Part shown: positions 11,401 through 21,979 of the stretch, one piece after another
How the letters are laid out: each line of letters starts with the position of its first letter
Numbering within the stretch: the stretch's first letter is position 1
Source of the DNA: Apostichopus japonicus
Taxonomy: Eukaryota; Echinodermata; Holothuroidea; Aspidochirotida; Stichopodidae
Direction of reading: 5' to 3'
NCBI RefSeq assembly: GCF_037975245.1
Contig: NC_092581.1
Span: forward strand, 446,501-510,500
Length of the DNA stretch: 64,000 nt
Program-made: the position numbers and the translations under genes
Notes under the pieces: generated by a model
Database searches by the model: none
What the model was told of the DNA's origin: nothing
Seen by the model: the letters and a program-made list of their open reading frames with translations, nothing else

Positions 11401-14400
11401 CGAACATAGATTTATATCAACTGCTGTCGTGGCGCGATTGGTTGCTCTGTACCTCGAGAGCGTGACGTATTTTGGATCGCGGGCTCGAGACCAGGTGGGG
11501 GCAGTTTGCTTTTGCCGCGATCTTGTACGGTCTCTGGGAACTTTAAGTATTAGAAACGAACATAGATTTATATCAACTGCTGTCGTGGCGCGGTTGGTTG
11601 CTCTGTACCTCGAGAGCGTGACGTATTTTGGATCGCGGGCTCGAGACCAGGTGGGGGCAGTTTGCTTTTGCCGCGATCTGGTACGGTCTCTGGAACTTTA
11701 AGTATTAGAAACGAACATAGATTTATATCAACTGCTGTCGTGGCGCGGTTGGTTGCTCTGTACCTCGAGAGCGTGACGTATTTTGGATCGCGGGCTCGAG
11801 ACCAGGTGGGGGCAGTTTGCTTTTGCCGCGATCTTATACGGTCTCTGGGAACTTTAAGTATTAGAAACCAACATAGATTTATATCAACTGCTGTCGTGGC
11901 GCGGTTGGTTGCTCTGTACCTCGAGAGCGTGACGTATTTTGGATCGCGGGCTCGAGACCAGGTGGGGGCAGTTTGCTTTTGCCGCGATCTCATACGGTCT
12001 CTGGGAACTTTAAGTATTAGAAACGAACATAGATTTATATCAACTGCTGTCGTGGCGCGGTTGGTTGCTCTGTACCTCGAGAGCGTGACGTATTTTGGAT
12101 CGCGGGCTCGAGACCAGGTGGGGGCAGTTTGCTTTTGCCGCGATCTCATACGGTCTCTGGAACTTTAAGTATTAGAAACGAACATAGATTTATATCAACT
12201 GCTGTCGTGGCGCGGTTGGTTGCTCTGTACCTCGAGAGCGTGACGTATTTTGGATCGCGGGCTCGAGGCCAGGTGGGGGCAGTTTGCTTTTGCCGCGATC
12301 TGGTACGGTCTCTGGAACTTTAAGTATTAGAAACGAACATAGATTTATATCAACTGCTGTCGTGGCGCGATTGGTTGCTCTGTACCTCGAGAGCGTGACG
12401 TATTTTGGATCGCGGGCTCGAGACCAGGTGGGGGCAGTTTACTTTTGCCGCGATCTCATACGGTCTCTGGGAACTTTAAGTATTAGAAACGAACATAGAT
12501 TTATATCAACTGCTGTCGTGGCGCGGTTGGTTGCTCTGTACCTCGAGAGCGTGACGTATTTTGGATCGCGGGCTCGAGACCAGGTGGGGGCAGTTTGCTT
12601 TTGCCGCGATATCATACGGTCTCTGGAACTTTAAGTATTAGAAACGAACATAGATTTATATCAACTGCTGTCGTGGCGCGGTTGGTTGCTCTGTACCTCG
12701 AGAGCGTGACCTTTTTTTGGATTGCGGGCTCGAGACCAGGTGGGGGCAGTTAGCTTTTGCCGCGATCTTATACGGTCTCTGGAACTTTAAGTATTAGAAA
12801 CGAACATAGATTTATATCAACTGCTGTCGTGGCGCGGTTGGTTGCTCTGTACCTCGAGAGCGTGACGTATTTTGGATCGCGTGCTCGAGACCAGGTGGGG
12901 GCAGTTTGCTTTTGCCGCGTTCTTATACGGTCTCTGGAACTTTAAGTATTAGAAACGAACATAGATTTATATCAACTGCTGTCGTGGCGCGGTTGGTTGC
13001 TCTGTACCTCGAGAGCGTGACGTATTTTGGATCGCGGGCTCGAGACCATGTGGGGGCAGTTTGCTTTTGCCGCGATCTCATACGGTCTCTGGAACTTTAA
13101 GTATTAGAAACGAACATAGATTTATATCAACTGCTGTCGTGGCGCGGTTGGTTGCTCTGTACCTCGAGAGCGTGACGTATTTTGGATCGCGTGCTCGAGA
13201 CCAGGTGGGGGCAGTTTGCTTTTGCCGCGATCTTATACGGTCTCTGGGAACTTTAAGTATTAGAAACGAACATAGATTTATATCAACTGCTGTCGTGGCG
13301 CGGTTGGTTGCTCTGTACCTCGAGAGCGTGACGTATTTTGGATCGCGTGCTCGAGACCAGGTGGGGGCAGTTTGCTTTTGCCGCGATCTTATACGGTCTC
13401 TGGGAACTTTAAGTATTAGAAACGAACATAGATCTATATCAACTGCTCTCGTGGCGCGGTTGGTTGCTCTGTACCTCGAGAGCGTGACGTATTTTGGATC
13501 GCGGGCTCGAGGCCAGGTGGGGGCAATTTCCTTTTGCCGCGATCTTGTACGGTCTCTGGAACTTTAAGTATTAGAAACGAACATAGATTTATATCAACTG
13601 CTGTCGTGGCGCGGTTGGTTGCTCTGTACCTCTAGAGCGTGACGTATTTTGGATCGCGGGCTCGAGACCAGGTGGGGGCAGTTTGCTTTTGCCGCGATCT
13701 CATACGGTCTCTGGAACTTTAAGTATGAGAAACGAACATAGATTTATATCAACTGCTGTCGTGGCGCGGTTGGTTGCTCTGTACCTCGAGAGCTTGACGT
13801 ATTTTGGATCGCGGGCTCGAGACCAGGTGGGGGCAGTTTGCTTTTGCCGCGATCTCATACGGTCTCTGGGAACTTTAAGTATTAGAAACGAACATAGATT
13901 TATATCAACTGCTGTCGTGGCGCGGTTGGTTGCTCTGTACCTCGAGAGCGTGACGTATTTTGGATCGCGGGCTCGAGACCAGGTGGGGGCAGTTTGCTTT
14001 TGCCGCGATCTCATACGGTCTCTGGAACTTTAAGTATTAGAAACGAACATAGATTTATATCAACTGCTGTCGTGGCGCGGTTGGTTGCTCTGTACCTCGA
14101 GAGCGTGACGTATTTTGGATCGCGGGCTCGAGGCCAGGTGGGGGCAGTTTGCTTTTGCCGCGATCTGGTACGGTCTCTGGAACTTTAAGTATTAGAAACG
14201 AACATAGATTTATATCAACTGCTGTCGTGGCGCGATTGGTTGCTCTGTACCTCGAGAGCGTGACGTATTTTGGATCGCGGGCTCGAGACCAGGTGGGGGC
14301 AGTTTGCTTTTGCCGCGATCTTGTACGGTCTCTGGGAACTTTAAGTATTAGAAACGAACATAGATTTACATCAACTGCTGTCGTGGCGCGGTTGGTTGCT

Positions 14401-15590
14401 CTGTACCTCGAGAGCGTGACGTATTTTGGATCGCGGGCTCGAGACCAGGTGGGGGCAGTTTCCTTTTGCCGCGATATCATACGGTCTCTGGAACTTTAAG
14501 TATTAGAAACCAACATAGATTTATATCAACTGCTGTCGTGGCGCGGTTGGTTGCTCTGTACCTCGAGAGCGTGACGTATTTTGGATCGCGGGCTCGAGAC
14601 CAGGTGGGGCAGTTTGCTTTTGCCGCGATCTTGTACGGTCTCTGGGAACTTTAAGTATTAGAAACGAACATAGATTTATATCAACAGCTGTCGTGGCGCG
14701 GTTGGTTGCTCTGTACCTCGAGAGCGTGACGTATTTTGGATCGCGGGCTCGAGATCAGGTGGGGGCAGTTTGCTTTTGCCGCGATCTGGTACGGTCTCTG
14801 GGAACTTTAAGTATTAGAAACGAACATAGATTTATATCAACTGCTGTCGTGGCGCGGTTGGTTGCTCTGTACCTCGAGAGCGTGACGTATTTTGGATCGC
14901 GGGCTCGAGACCAGGTGGGGGCAGTTTGCTTTTGCCGCGATCTTATACGGTCTCTGGGAACTTTAAGTATTAGAAACGAACATAGATTTATATCAACTGC
15001 TGTCGTGGCGCGGTTGGTTGCTCTGTACCTCGAGAGCGTGACGTATTTTGGATCGCGGGCTCGAGACCAGGTGGGGGCAGTTTGCTTTTTCCGCGATCTT
15101 ATACGGTCTCTGGGAACTTTAAGTATTAGAAACGAACATAGATTTATATCAACTGCTGTCGTGGCGCGGTTGGTTGCTCTGTACCTCGAGAGCGTGACGT
15201 ATTTTGGATCGCGGGCTCGAGACCAGGTGGGGCAGTTTGCTTTTGCCGCGATCTTATACGGCCCCTGGAACTTTAAGTATTAGAAACGAACATAGATTTA
15301 TATCAACTGCTGTCGTGGCGCGGTTGGTTGCTCTGTACCTCGAGAGCGTGACGTATTTTGGATCGCGGGCTCGAGACCAGGTGGGGGCAGTTTGCTTTTG
15401 CCGCGATCTTATACGGTCTCTGGGAACTTTAAGTATTAGAAACGAACATAGATTTATATCAACTGCTGTCGTGGCGCGGTTGGTTGCTCTGTACCTCGAG
15501 AGCGTGACGTATTTTGGATCGCGGGCTCGAGACCAGGTGGGGCAGTTTGCTTTTGCCGCGATCTCATACGGTCTCGGGAACTTTAAGTAA
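8464..15590 (+). repeat. tRNA-SINE-like satellite array, block 4 (to array edge)
   Basis: About 46 monomers of the 154-156 bp satellite. Several variants form repeated sub-blocks: GATCTATATC with CTCTCGTGG, TCGCGTGCTC, CTGGTACGG and CTTGTACGG endings, and the GACCTTTTTTTGG variant at about 9600 and 12710. The array ends in the middle of a monomer, after CTTTAAGTA, where telomere-like DNA begins. Confidence 0.9.
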
Positions 15591-15660
15591 GCCCCTAACC
15601 CCCTAACCCCCTAACCCCCTAACCCCCTAACCCCCTAATCATTTCACCCTAACCCTAATC
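15591..15660 (+). repeat. Telomere-like CCCCCTAA tract at satellite edge
   Basis: Six successive 8-bp units of CCCCCTAA type, then two CCCTAA units and two ATCATTT motifs. It resembles the animal telomere repeat (CCCTAA)n but with extra C residues, so it may be a degenerate interstitial telomere tract or a simple C-rich minisatellite. It marks the exact boundary between the satellite and single-copy DNA. Confidence 0.65.
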
Positions 15661-17240
15661 ATTTAACTTCGATATGAAATGACGTCGAGATATGGTTATT
15701 AAATTTCATTTTTCCACCAAAATATAAGTGTTTATACTAATCTTGTCACCTGGAAAAGAATCCAAAGGGCGCCACACACCGCAGGTGCATTTTGGGGAAG
15801 AATTAAAAAAAAACCGATTTTGGCCAAAATCGGACACAATCATAAGGGTATAGCATACTCTTAAGATAGCTAGTGCACACAAAAGAAACACTACCAGGGC
15901 AGGACATAGTCAAGATGACAATGTATTGTATTGCCAAGTTATGCTAATTGTTACACTAGTAATTATGCGAGACATCACATCCAGCCAGTGAAGTGAGTGT
16001 TGGATAAGATTTCTATTCACTCTCAAAATACCACCATCGGATTGAGTCATGCTATGTCTCTTTAGCTGGAAAAGACGGAGCTAAAGTATTGTGATTTTTC
16101 ATATCATGGGGCACAGGATCCTAAAGGATACCTGTATTGAAGCCTGGTTTAGTATGCTGTAATTTATGACTGGTATTTAACTGTGAAAGCTCAAAACACA
16201 ATTATCCCCTGGAGATTCCAGTATCATACAATATTTAGTGTTCTGGATAGGGCAGCTTGTCGGCAGAGTTGGAATGAAAGTACATCACCTGACCGGATAA
16301 AATATAGCTGTATTGCAGAGCTCGTCTGACAGTTTCAGAACTGGCACCATTGTAAGTAGAACTTGTTATATTAATCTGTTTTGTATAAGTAATATTTGGG
16401 ATGCTACCACTTTAATGTTAGTATACTTTTGGGGTGCACAAAAGTCAGTTTAATTTTGTGTAATAATTTTCCATTATGTCGGATAAAGTGAAAGTCACGC
16501 CTTAATTGACTCTCCTTAAGAAATTGGACGTTTGCTAGGATTGTAATAGTGATGGTGACTTTAATAACACTGCAACGTAATTCAAGCTACTTTTGGCAGA
16601 GAGTGATTATATGTTTGAGTTGAACCATTTCTTTGTATAGGGAACAAACTAAACTTTGTTCAAAAGTCATATATGTGTTATTGTTACAAATTTTATTATA
16701 AATTTATGCAACATATTTAGTATATTGTATTTGGACAAAGTATTATCAGCAAATTTGATTTTGTATTTTGTTCCGGTACAGTGACACTCTCCTCACATTG
16801 AGTTGAAGACCTGAAGCTCTGTTTGAGGATAGTTTTGCACCTACTTTGACTGTAGCAACTACCACAACATAATGTCAGCGACCGCATGTCAACCAGTATT
16901 GTCAACATCATTTAGGCAATATTCGTCATAGGGACAATTCAGAATTCGTATTTTTAAAAGATAAATGTTGAATTATAATTCCGTGATATAAAGGGGGGGG
17001 GAGCTCGTCAGACTAGAAGATGTAACGTCACTCTATTGTAGAGAAAAGAATATCTGGTAATTATATTTATTAAGGCTGAATTGACACCAGTTTGCTCTCT
17101 CACAATTGAGAGAGATCCAGGGATATCGCAACATTAGAAAGTCTTAAACTTTTCAGGAATTAAATTAAATTTAGTATATGTCATCACCGGGTAAAGATTG
17201 CGCCAAAGCAATACGTTGTATCTGAGTATTCGAAATCATA
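15661..17240. other. Non-coding, no gene recognised
   Basis: AT-rich sequence between the satellite edge and the first transposon. Open frames are short and show no recognised protein similarity or convincing splice-site chains. A G tract lies at about 16993-17001. Confidence 0.5.
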
Positions 17241-17563
17241 TATGCCCTCAGGCGCGGCGGAACGGAAAAATTATTGGGGGGCTAATGTGTGGAGACTATC
17301 TAAGCGGAGCGCCACCATCGGTTGGCGCGGAGCGTACAAGAAAATTTTGGGTTTTTTCAAACCCCCAGATGGCCGGAAACGGCACTTCCCGAGTGTTTTA
17401 TGCTGCGAATACCTGGCCCTAAAATATGGGTCTCAAGTCTGCAATTTCTCAGATTGCACGTAAGGTCTGTAAAAACATTGTAATTTGTATATTCGATGGT
17501 GTTTTAAGAGAGTAGCTATTACTCGTAGTGTACTCGCAAAGACGTTTTTGAGTGTAGTAAGGG

Positions 17564-17964
17564 CAGTGGCGGGGCTAGGGGTATTGGTCGGGGGGCAAGA
17601 ATGGTCTGTAGGGGCGCTTTCGACACTATCTAAGCGGAGCGCCACCACAGGTTGGCGCGGAGCGTACAGAAAATTTTTGAGTAAAGATACTCCCGAGATT
17701 GCAGGAAATGACCCTTTCCGGGGCCTTGCTAATTTGCAGATAAACGGAGAAAAAATAGGTGTCGTCGCCATTTTGTCGGAAAATACACCGACAGAATATG
17801 ACAAATGTCAATAGGTATATGAGAGCGCAATAAAATAGTCAAAAATCGCGAATAAGTAAAAAGTAGTGAAAAGCTGAAAAGGGCGCCAGCAGTCCATTTG
17901 AGTCCGTCAGGGGGGGGGGGCATCCGCCCCCTGTCTGTATATATGGACGCTCGATCCGCCACTA
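17564..17964 (+). mobile_element. hAT-like MITE nested in the outer element
   Basis: A 401-bp element with ends CAGTGGCGG and the inverse of TAGTGGCGG, flanked by an exact 8-bp direct repeat AGTAAGGG at 17556-17563 and 17965-17972. It shares with its host element an internal block (17631-17670 against 17301-17340) containing GCGGAGCGCCACC and GGTTGGCGCGGAGCG, so one family member has inserted into another. Confidence 0.8.
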
Positions 17965-18287
17965 AGTAAGGGGATGTTGGAGAACTGGCTGAAATGAGGC
18001 AAGTCATTGGCCTAAGATGAAGTTGTGTTACGCTTACCGGTACTCACACTCACTGCTTCCACTTTTCACGGGGCGTGAAGACGCGGTTGGGATGACAATG
18101 TGGTCTATAGCCAAGGGACGGGCCGAGGGTCCCCCAGCAATTACTAAAATTATTACACCTATAGAGTATACGTGTGCATCGGACAGATCGACAAGTATGC
18201 ATTGAAAAATGGGCAGATGTACGTTTCGGAGCCTTGGTAAATATTGGGGGGGCTAATCAAGCTTTTGCCCCCTCAACTTTTTTATTG

Positions 18288-18310
18288 GGGGGGGGGCTGA
18301 GCCCCCCCCC
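18288..18310. repeat. G/C hairpin near the outer element 3' end
   Basis: Nine G plus C pairs with G plus nine C around a TGA loop, about 25 bp inside the right terminal repeat of the outer transposon. It is a near-perfect 10-bp stem and a possible replication-blocking structure. Confidence 0.7.
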
Positions 18311-18344
18311 AAGCCCCCCCGGTTCCGCCGCCACTGTATGCCCT

Positions 18345-19370
18345 TAAGCAGTACTGTAATAAAGCAATATTACAGAACTTTGTTACCTTTATTTTTTTGG
18401 TGTTTTGTTCTTTTAAGGAGAAAGTTCCTCCTCAATAAATACATGATCACTAAAGAAGTTGAATTTATAAGACTGGTTCTGTATCATTAGTTGGTTGGAG
18501 TATGTCTTTTTTACATTGCATATTTGGATAGCCGCTAGGCGAATGCGTCGCATTGCCACTTGCTTTCTTTTTGTGGGTGACAACCTCTAACCCTGATCCT
18601 TCACCCCCGACCCCTTCACCCCTTCACTCCGACCCCCATCACGGCCTCCTGACCCCCTGTGGGTAGTCAATTAAAGTTGCTAGAACAATAAGTCTAGCAG
18701 ACAGACCATTAGATAAGGTCTTCAGATGACATACCAGAACTCAAAATGGAAACTTAAGAATTGTTATGGCCCCAAATAACATGTTTGTAATGCCGTCAAA
18801 TTGGACAGTTGTTTTTGATTGTCATCTGAATGTTACGCTCTCGTTCATATGAAACTAACAGAACATGGCTTGGCTGATTTGTTTAGAATTTAAAACAAAA
18901 GATTTAAGATTAACATTTATGTCTGAACTGAGGTGATGACGAGTATTGTCATAGTAGCCTTAAAGGAGCATTCCAGAAATTAGCCACATTTATGTACATT
19001 TATTTCAATTTTAGAGAAATCAATCAATTTTATAATTCACTCATCACTTTCCTGACTTCAAAATTTAAAATAAAAGAGATCATATTTTGGACAGGTAAAT
19101 TAAAATTTAACAGTGACAGGGCCGCAGCAAGTCATCCATCTCAAATTGAACTCCTCAGATCTTTGTGACAAAGACTACAGTACAATACAGCAGTCTTAAA
19201 ACTTTAAATTAAGAACTTACCATATTGATTGACATTAAGGTGTTGTCCTAATATCTTTCCTTTATCATGAATATTCAACAGCATGTTTTAAATAGCAGAA
19301 AATCAACGGAAAGTTGTAAACATGTAAACTTCTACGTCCGTTGACCTTTCGGTTCAGCGACTACGTCTAA
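18345..19370. other. Non-coding, no gene recognised
   Basis: No supported coding exon. A C-rich stretch lies at about 18590-18660 (runs of ACCCC and CACCCC). The remainder is AT-rich. Confidence 0.45.
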
Positions 19371-19377
19371 ATATTTT

Positions 19378-19508
19378 ACTTCAGCTTAATTCAATAAAGC
19401 TTAAGCTAAATTGAATTTTACTTAAATGAAATACGATATAGACAAACACCAGTTGAACTTTTAAGCTTATATCAATTCTGCTTAAGTGGATTTTAATTAA
19501 GCTGAAGT
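19378..19508. mobile_element. Small inverted-repeat element (MITE-like)
   Basis: ACTTCAGCTTAATT at 19378-19391 is the exact inverse of 19495-19508, and the similarity extends outward with one mismatch to 17 bp. The 131-bp interval also has internal AAGCTT-rich partial palindromes. It could be a short MITE; no clear target duplication was found. Confidence 0.5.
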
Positions 19509-19738
19509 TAAATACGATAATATATAATATAAAACAATGGTTAAGAGGATAGCCGAGATTTAAAGGTGCAGGATACACTGATGACCACAAACAAACTTTC
19601 TTATAAGTTGCCAGAGCTGACGTCACATGGAGAAGCCAGGAATAGACATGCGTAATACAATCAACTGCAGAAGTGGAGTATATGGCACTTTCAAGTTCAG
19701 CACAGGAAGCGTTGTTGGTTACAAAGACTTAAAGGAAG

Positions 19739-20121
19739 TAAAGACTAGCGCACAAAGAACCGTCTGATGCCGGTAATCTGACATAGTTTCGAATGAGGTG
19801 TAACAGAAGTGTTAGACACCACGATCGACCCCAGAATACACACACACCTTGCTACCGTCGGTAATTAGACATTAGTGTACAGTCAATACATGCGGATGCG
19901 GTCAATACACACAACACCGTGTACATAGCAGCGATGAACATCTCAGCAGGGAGTTGTTATGGAACTCCCTGATCTCAGGTCCAGCTAAAAGATAACAAGG
20001 TATCACGTTTCATTACTGTCTGTATTTTATAGCTACAAGAAGAAAACTTCACTTGCAAGCAACGGAAAGTTTTTTTTTTTTTCAGAGGGCGGCACGCGGT
20101 TTGAGCGAGTCTTCAATGCCT
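19739..20121 (+). repeat. Dispersed repeat, copy A
   Basis: Shares a long, gapped match with 34389-34740 in the same orientation. Landmarks are GGTAATCTGACATAG, GTGTTAGACACCAC, CGGTAATTAGAC, CTTGCAAGCAACGGAAAG and GAGTCTTCAATGCC. It holds no coding frame and the element class is unknown. Confidence 0.7.
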
Positions 20122-20802
20122 TTAACTACTATAGCTGAGTGGAATGGGGGCTCAAATTTGTTTTAATTCAGTGCCAGATAACGGCAGGTCAATTTTACAT
20201 TTACACGATCAGCCGATACTAGTCAACAGTCACGTGTCCAGATTTCCATTAATGCAATAAGCTCCAGACTATTCTTTATTTCAGAATCATTATTGCGGTC
20301 TCGGCCTCCAGACCTCAAGACCGATCCCTTTGTGTACGAGGCACTATACAGAACTGAAGCAAAAATCGGTTCTTTTAACTTCACATAAATAACGGAGCAC
20401 CTTTGGATGACATTGAACGCGATTTTGCCAAGAAAAATTTTCTCATGTTTTCACATTTAGTTTTGTGGTGCATCTGAGGAGTCCAGCCATTTTCAGTTTT
20501 AACATTATTGCAATTGTCATTTTCTAAAGAAAGACATATCAATATGGATTTTCACCTGGACTGATAGCAGTGTCTTGAAAAATCTACAACACATTAAAAT
20601 TAATTTTGTGCCCACATACATCTTTTAAACCGTAAGCCGATGTTTTCAAAATTAGTGTATGTGCCTGTCTGGAAAGATATGCTATGCTTTCTTGAGTGAT
20701 GACGTCACAGAGTGAACGATTGGATTAAGTGGTCATAAGTCAAAAAAGGTGTGTAGTAAACTCATAATCCGCAGGCTTGTGGTCTTTCAAACTTGATAGT
20801 GG

Positions 20803-20877
20803 TATACTAGGGGTATACTAGGGGTATATAGGGGTATATAGGGGTATACTAGGGGTATATAACTTGATAGGGGTATA
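20803..20877 (+). repeat. Short GGGGTATA minisatellite
   Basis: Several copies of a 10-15 bp unit, GGGGTATACTA or GGGGTATATA, framed by two ACTTGATAG motifs. Confidence 0.75.
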
Positions 20878-21114
20878 CTCCGGCATCGTTTGTCTATACT
20901 TTGCAATCCAGACTTTTCATTGCCGAGAATTCAAGTTAATTAAGCCGAACTCGGAAGTGAAGCATTAACAAAGACTAAAAGTATATGCTGGTCTTAGGAC
21001 ATAATCAGGACAAAATCTTCTATTCTATGACATAAATACTACTCATGATACCTTATTGCCGTAGATTGTGTCCTAAAAAAGGGAACGTCTCCTGAATATG
21101 GGTCATTGTTTTCT

Positions 21115-21979
21115 TTACGAATTCTTGCAAATGTAGGTTAAAATTCTGTTAACAAACTCTTTTACAATCCGTCGGTCGGGATGAACATTGTCCTTATATG
21201 GTTGCACTTTTGTTACATCAAGTGCATCGATAAATCCAACCCTTTTCTCATTTTGAAACATCTTTCTCAATTTCAGTTCGTGTTGAACTATATTCCACTC
21301 ACTAGACACGATTGCTATCCATAAAGCTGGGTGATCTTTGGTGTTAGCACCTTTTATAATGACCTTTGACTTCGGACAGCGGTCAAGAAACGCAAGCACT
21401 GCATGTTTTATCGCTAATAACCTTTGGGCGTAGAAGTTTTTACCAGTGGCTATGAAATGTGCCCAGAGTGATAGAACGTAGACGACATAACACCCATCCT
21501 TCCCGGAATTGAGTCGATCCGCTATGTATTCTATGTTGTCCGTTCTTAGAACTAGGCCGGTTCCAGAGCTAGGCAGACCATGAAAGTGGTACTTAACAGA
21601 AGTGTTCTGTTTGTTGCCTTTTAATTCTAATGGCCCATGCTCTTTACATGCACCTTGTGGTAATGGTAGCTGCTCCAAATGGTTCTTGTAAATATCTCTG
21701 AAATACTCAAACACCTGTCTAATTGTGGAATCACCAAGAAAAACTAGATTTTTATGAGAAAGGCATTTAATCCCAGTATCTACTGAAAAGTCGAAAACTC
21801 TACAGTTATGGGGGTACCATCTATTTCGAAAGAAATGACCACTCGTGTGAATTCCAGCTGGTGCACCTTCCATCACACAGTATGGCAATTCGAACCAGAT
21901 GCGTTCCTCAGAATCTCCTTGTAGAAACACACCATCGACGAGGACAGACAGCTTAGCTCCTATCTCAACCATATGAGAT
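21115..21979 (-). CDS. NXPE: NXPE-like gene exon 4 (PC-esterase domain, stop)
   Basis: The acceptor TCTCCTATTCCGTACAG starts the exon; Lys287 is split over the junction. It encodes 288 residues with FLGDSTIRQVFEYF and, near the end, DNVHPDRRIVKEFVN, the expected GDS and D-x-x-H signatures of the PC-esterase fold. It ends in a stop at 21115-21117. Confidence 0.9.

Larger units (their letters stand above)
17249..18336 (+). mobile_element. hAT-like non-autonomous DNA transposon (outer)
   Basis: Starts with CAGGCGCGGCGGAACGG and ends with the inverse of CAGTGGCGGCGGAACCGG, which gives imperfect terminal inverted repeats. It is flanked by an exact 8-bp direct repeat, TATGCCCT, at 17241-17248 and 18337-18344. 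An 8-bp target duplication with CAG-type ends fits the hAT superfamily. No transposase frame is visible, so it would depend on another element. It is interrupted by the related MITE at 17564-17964. Confidence 0.75.

Noticed and set aside
1-15590. CRISPR-like array
   Set aside because: There are no unique spacers between short repeats; the whole 155-bp unit is repeated and the context is eukaryotic.
1-15590. Functional tRNA gene cluster
   Set aside because: The B box has a mismatch, the T and anticodon stems do not pair well and no acceptor stem forms, so only tRNA-derived ancestry is supported.
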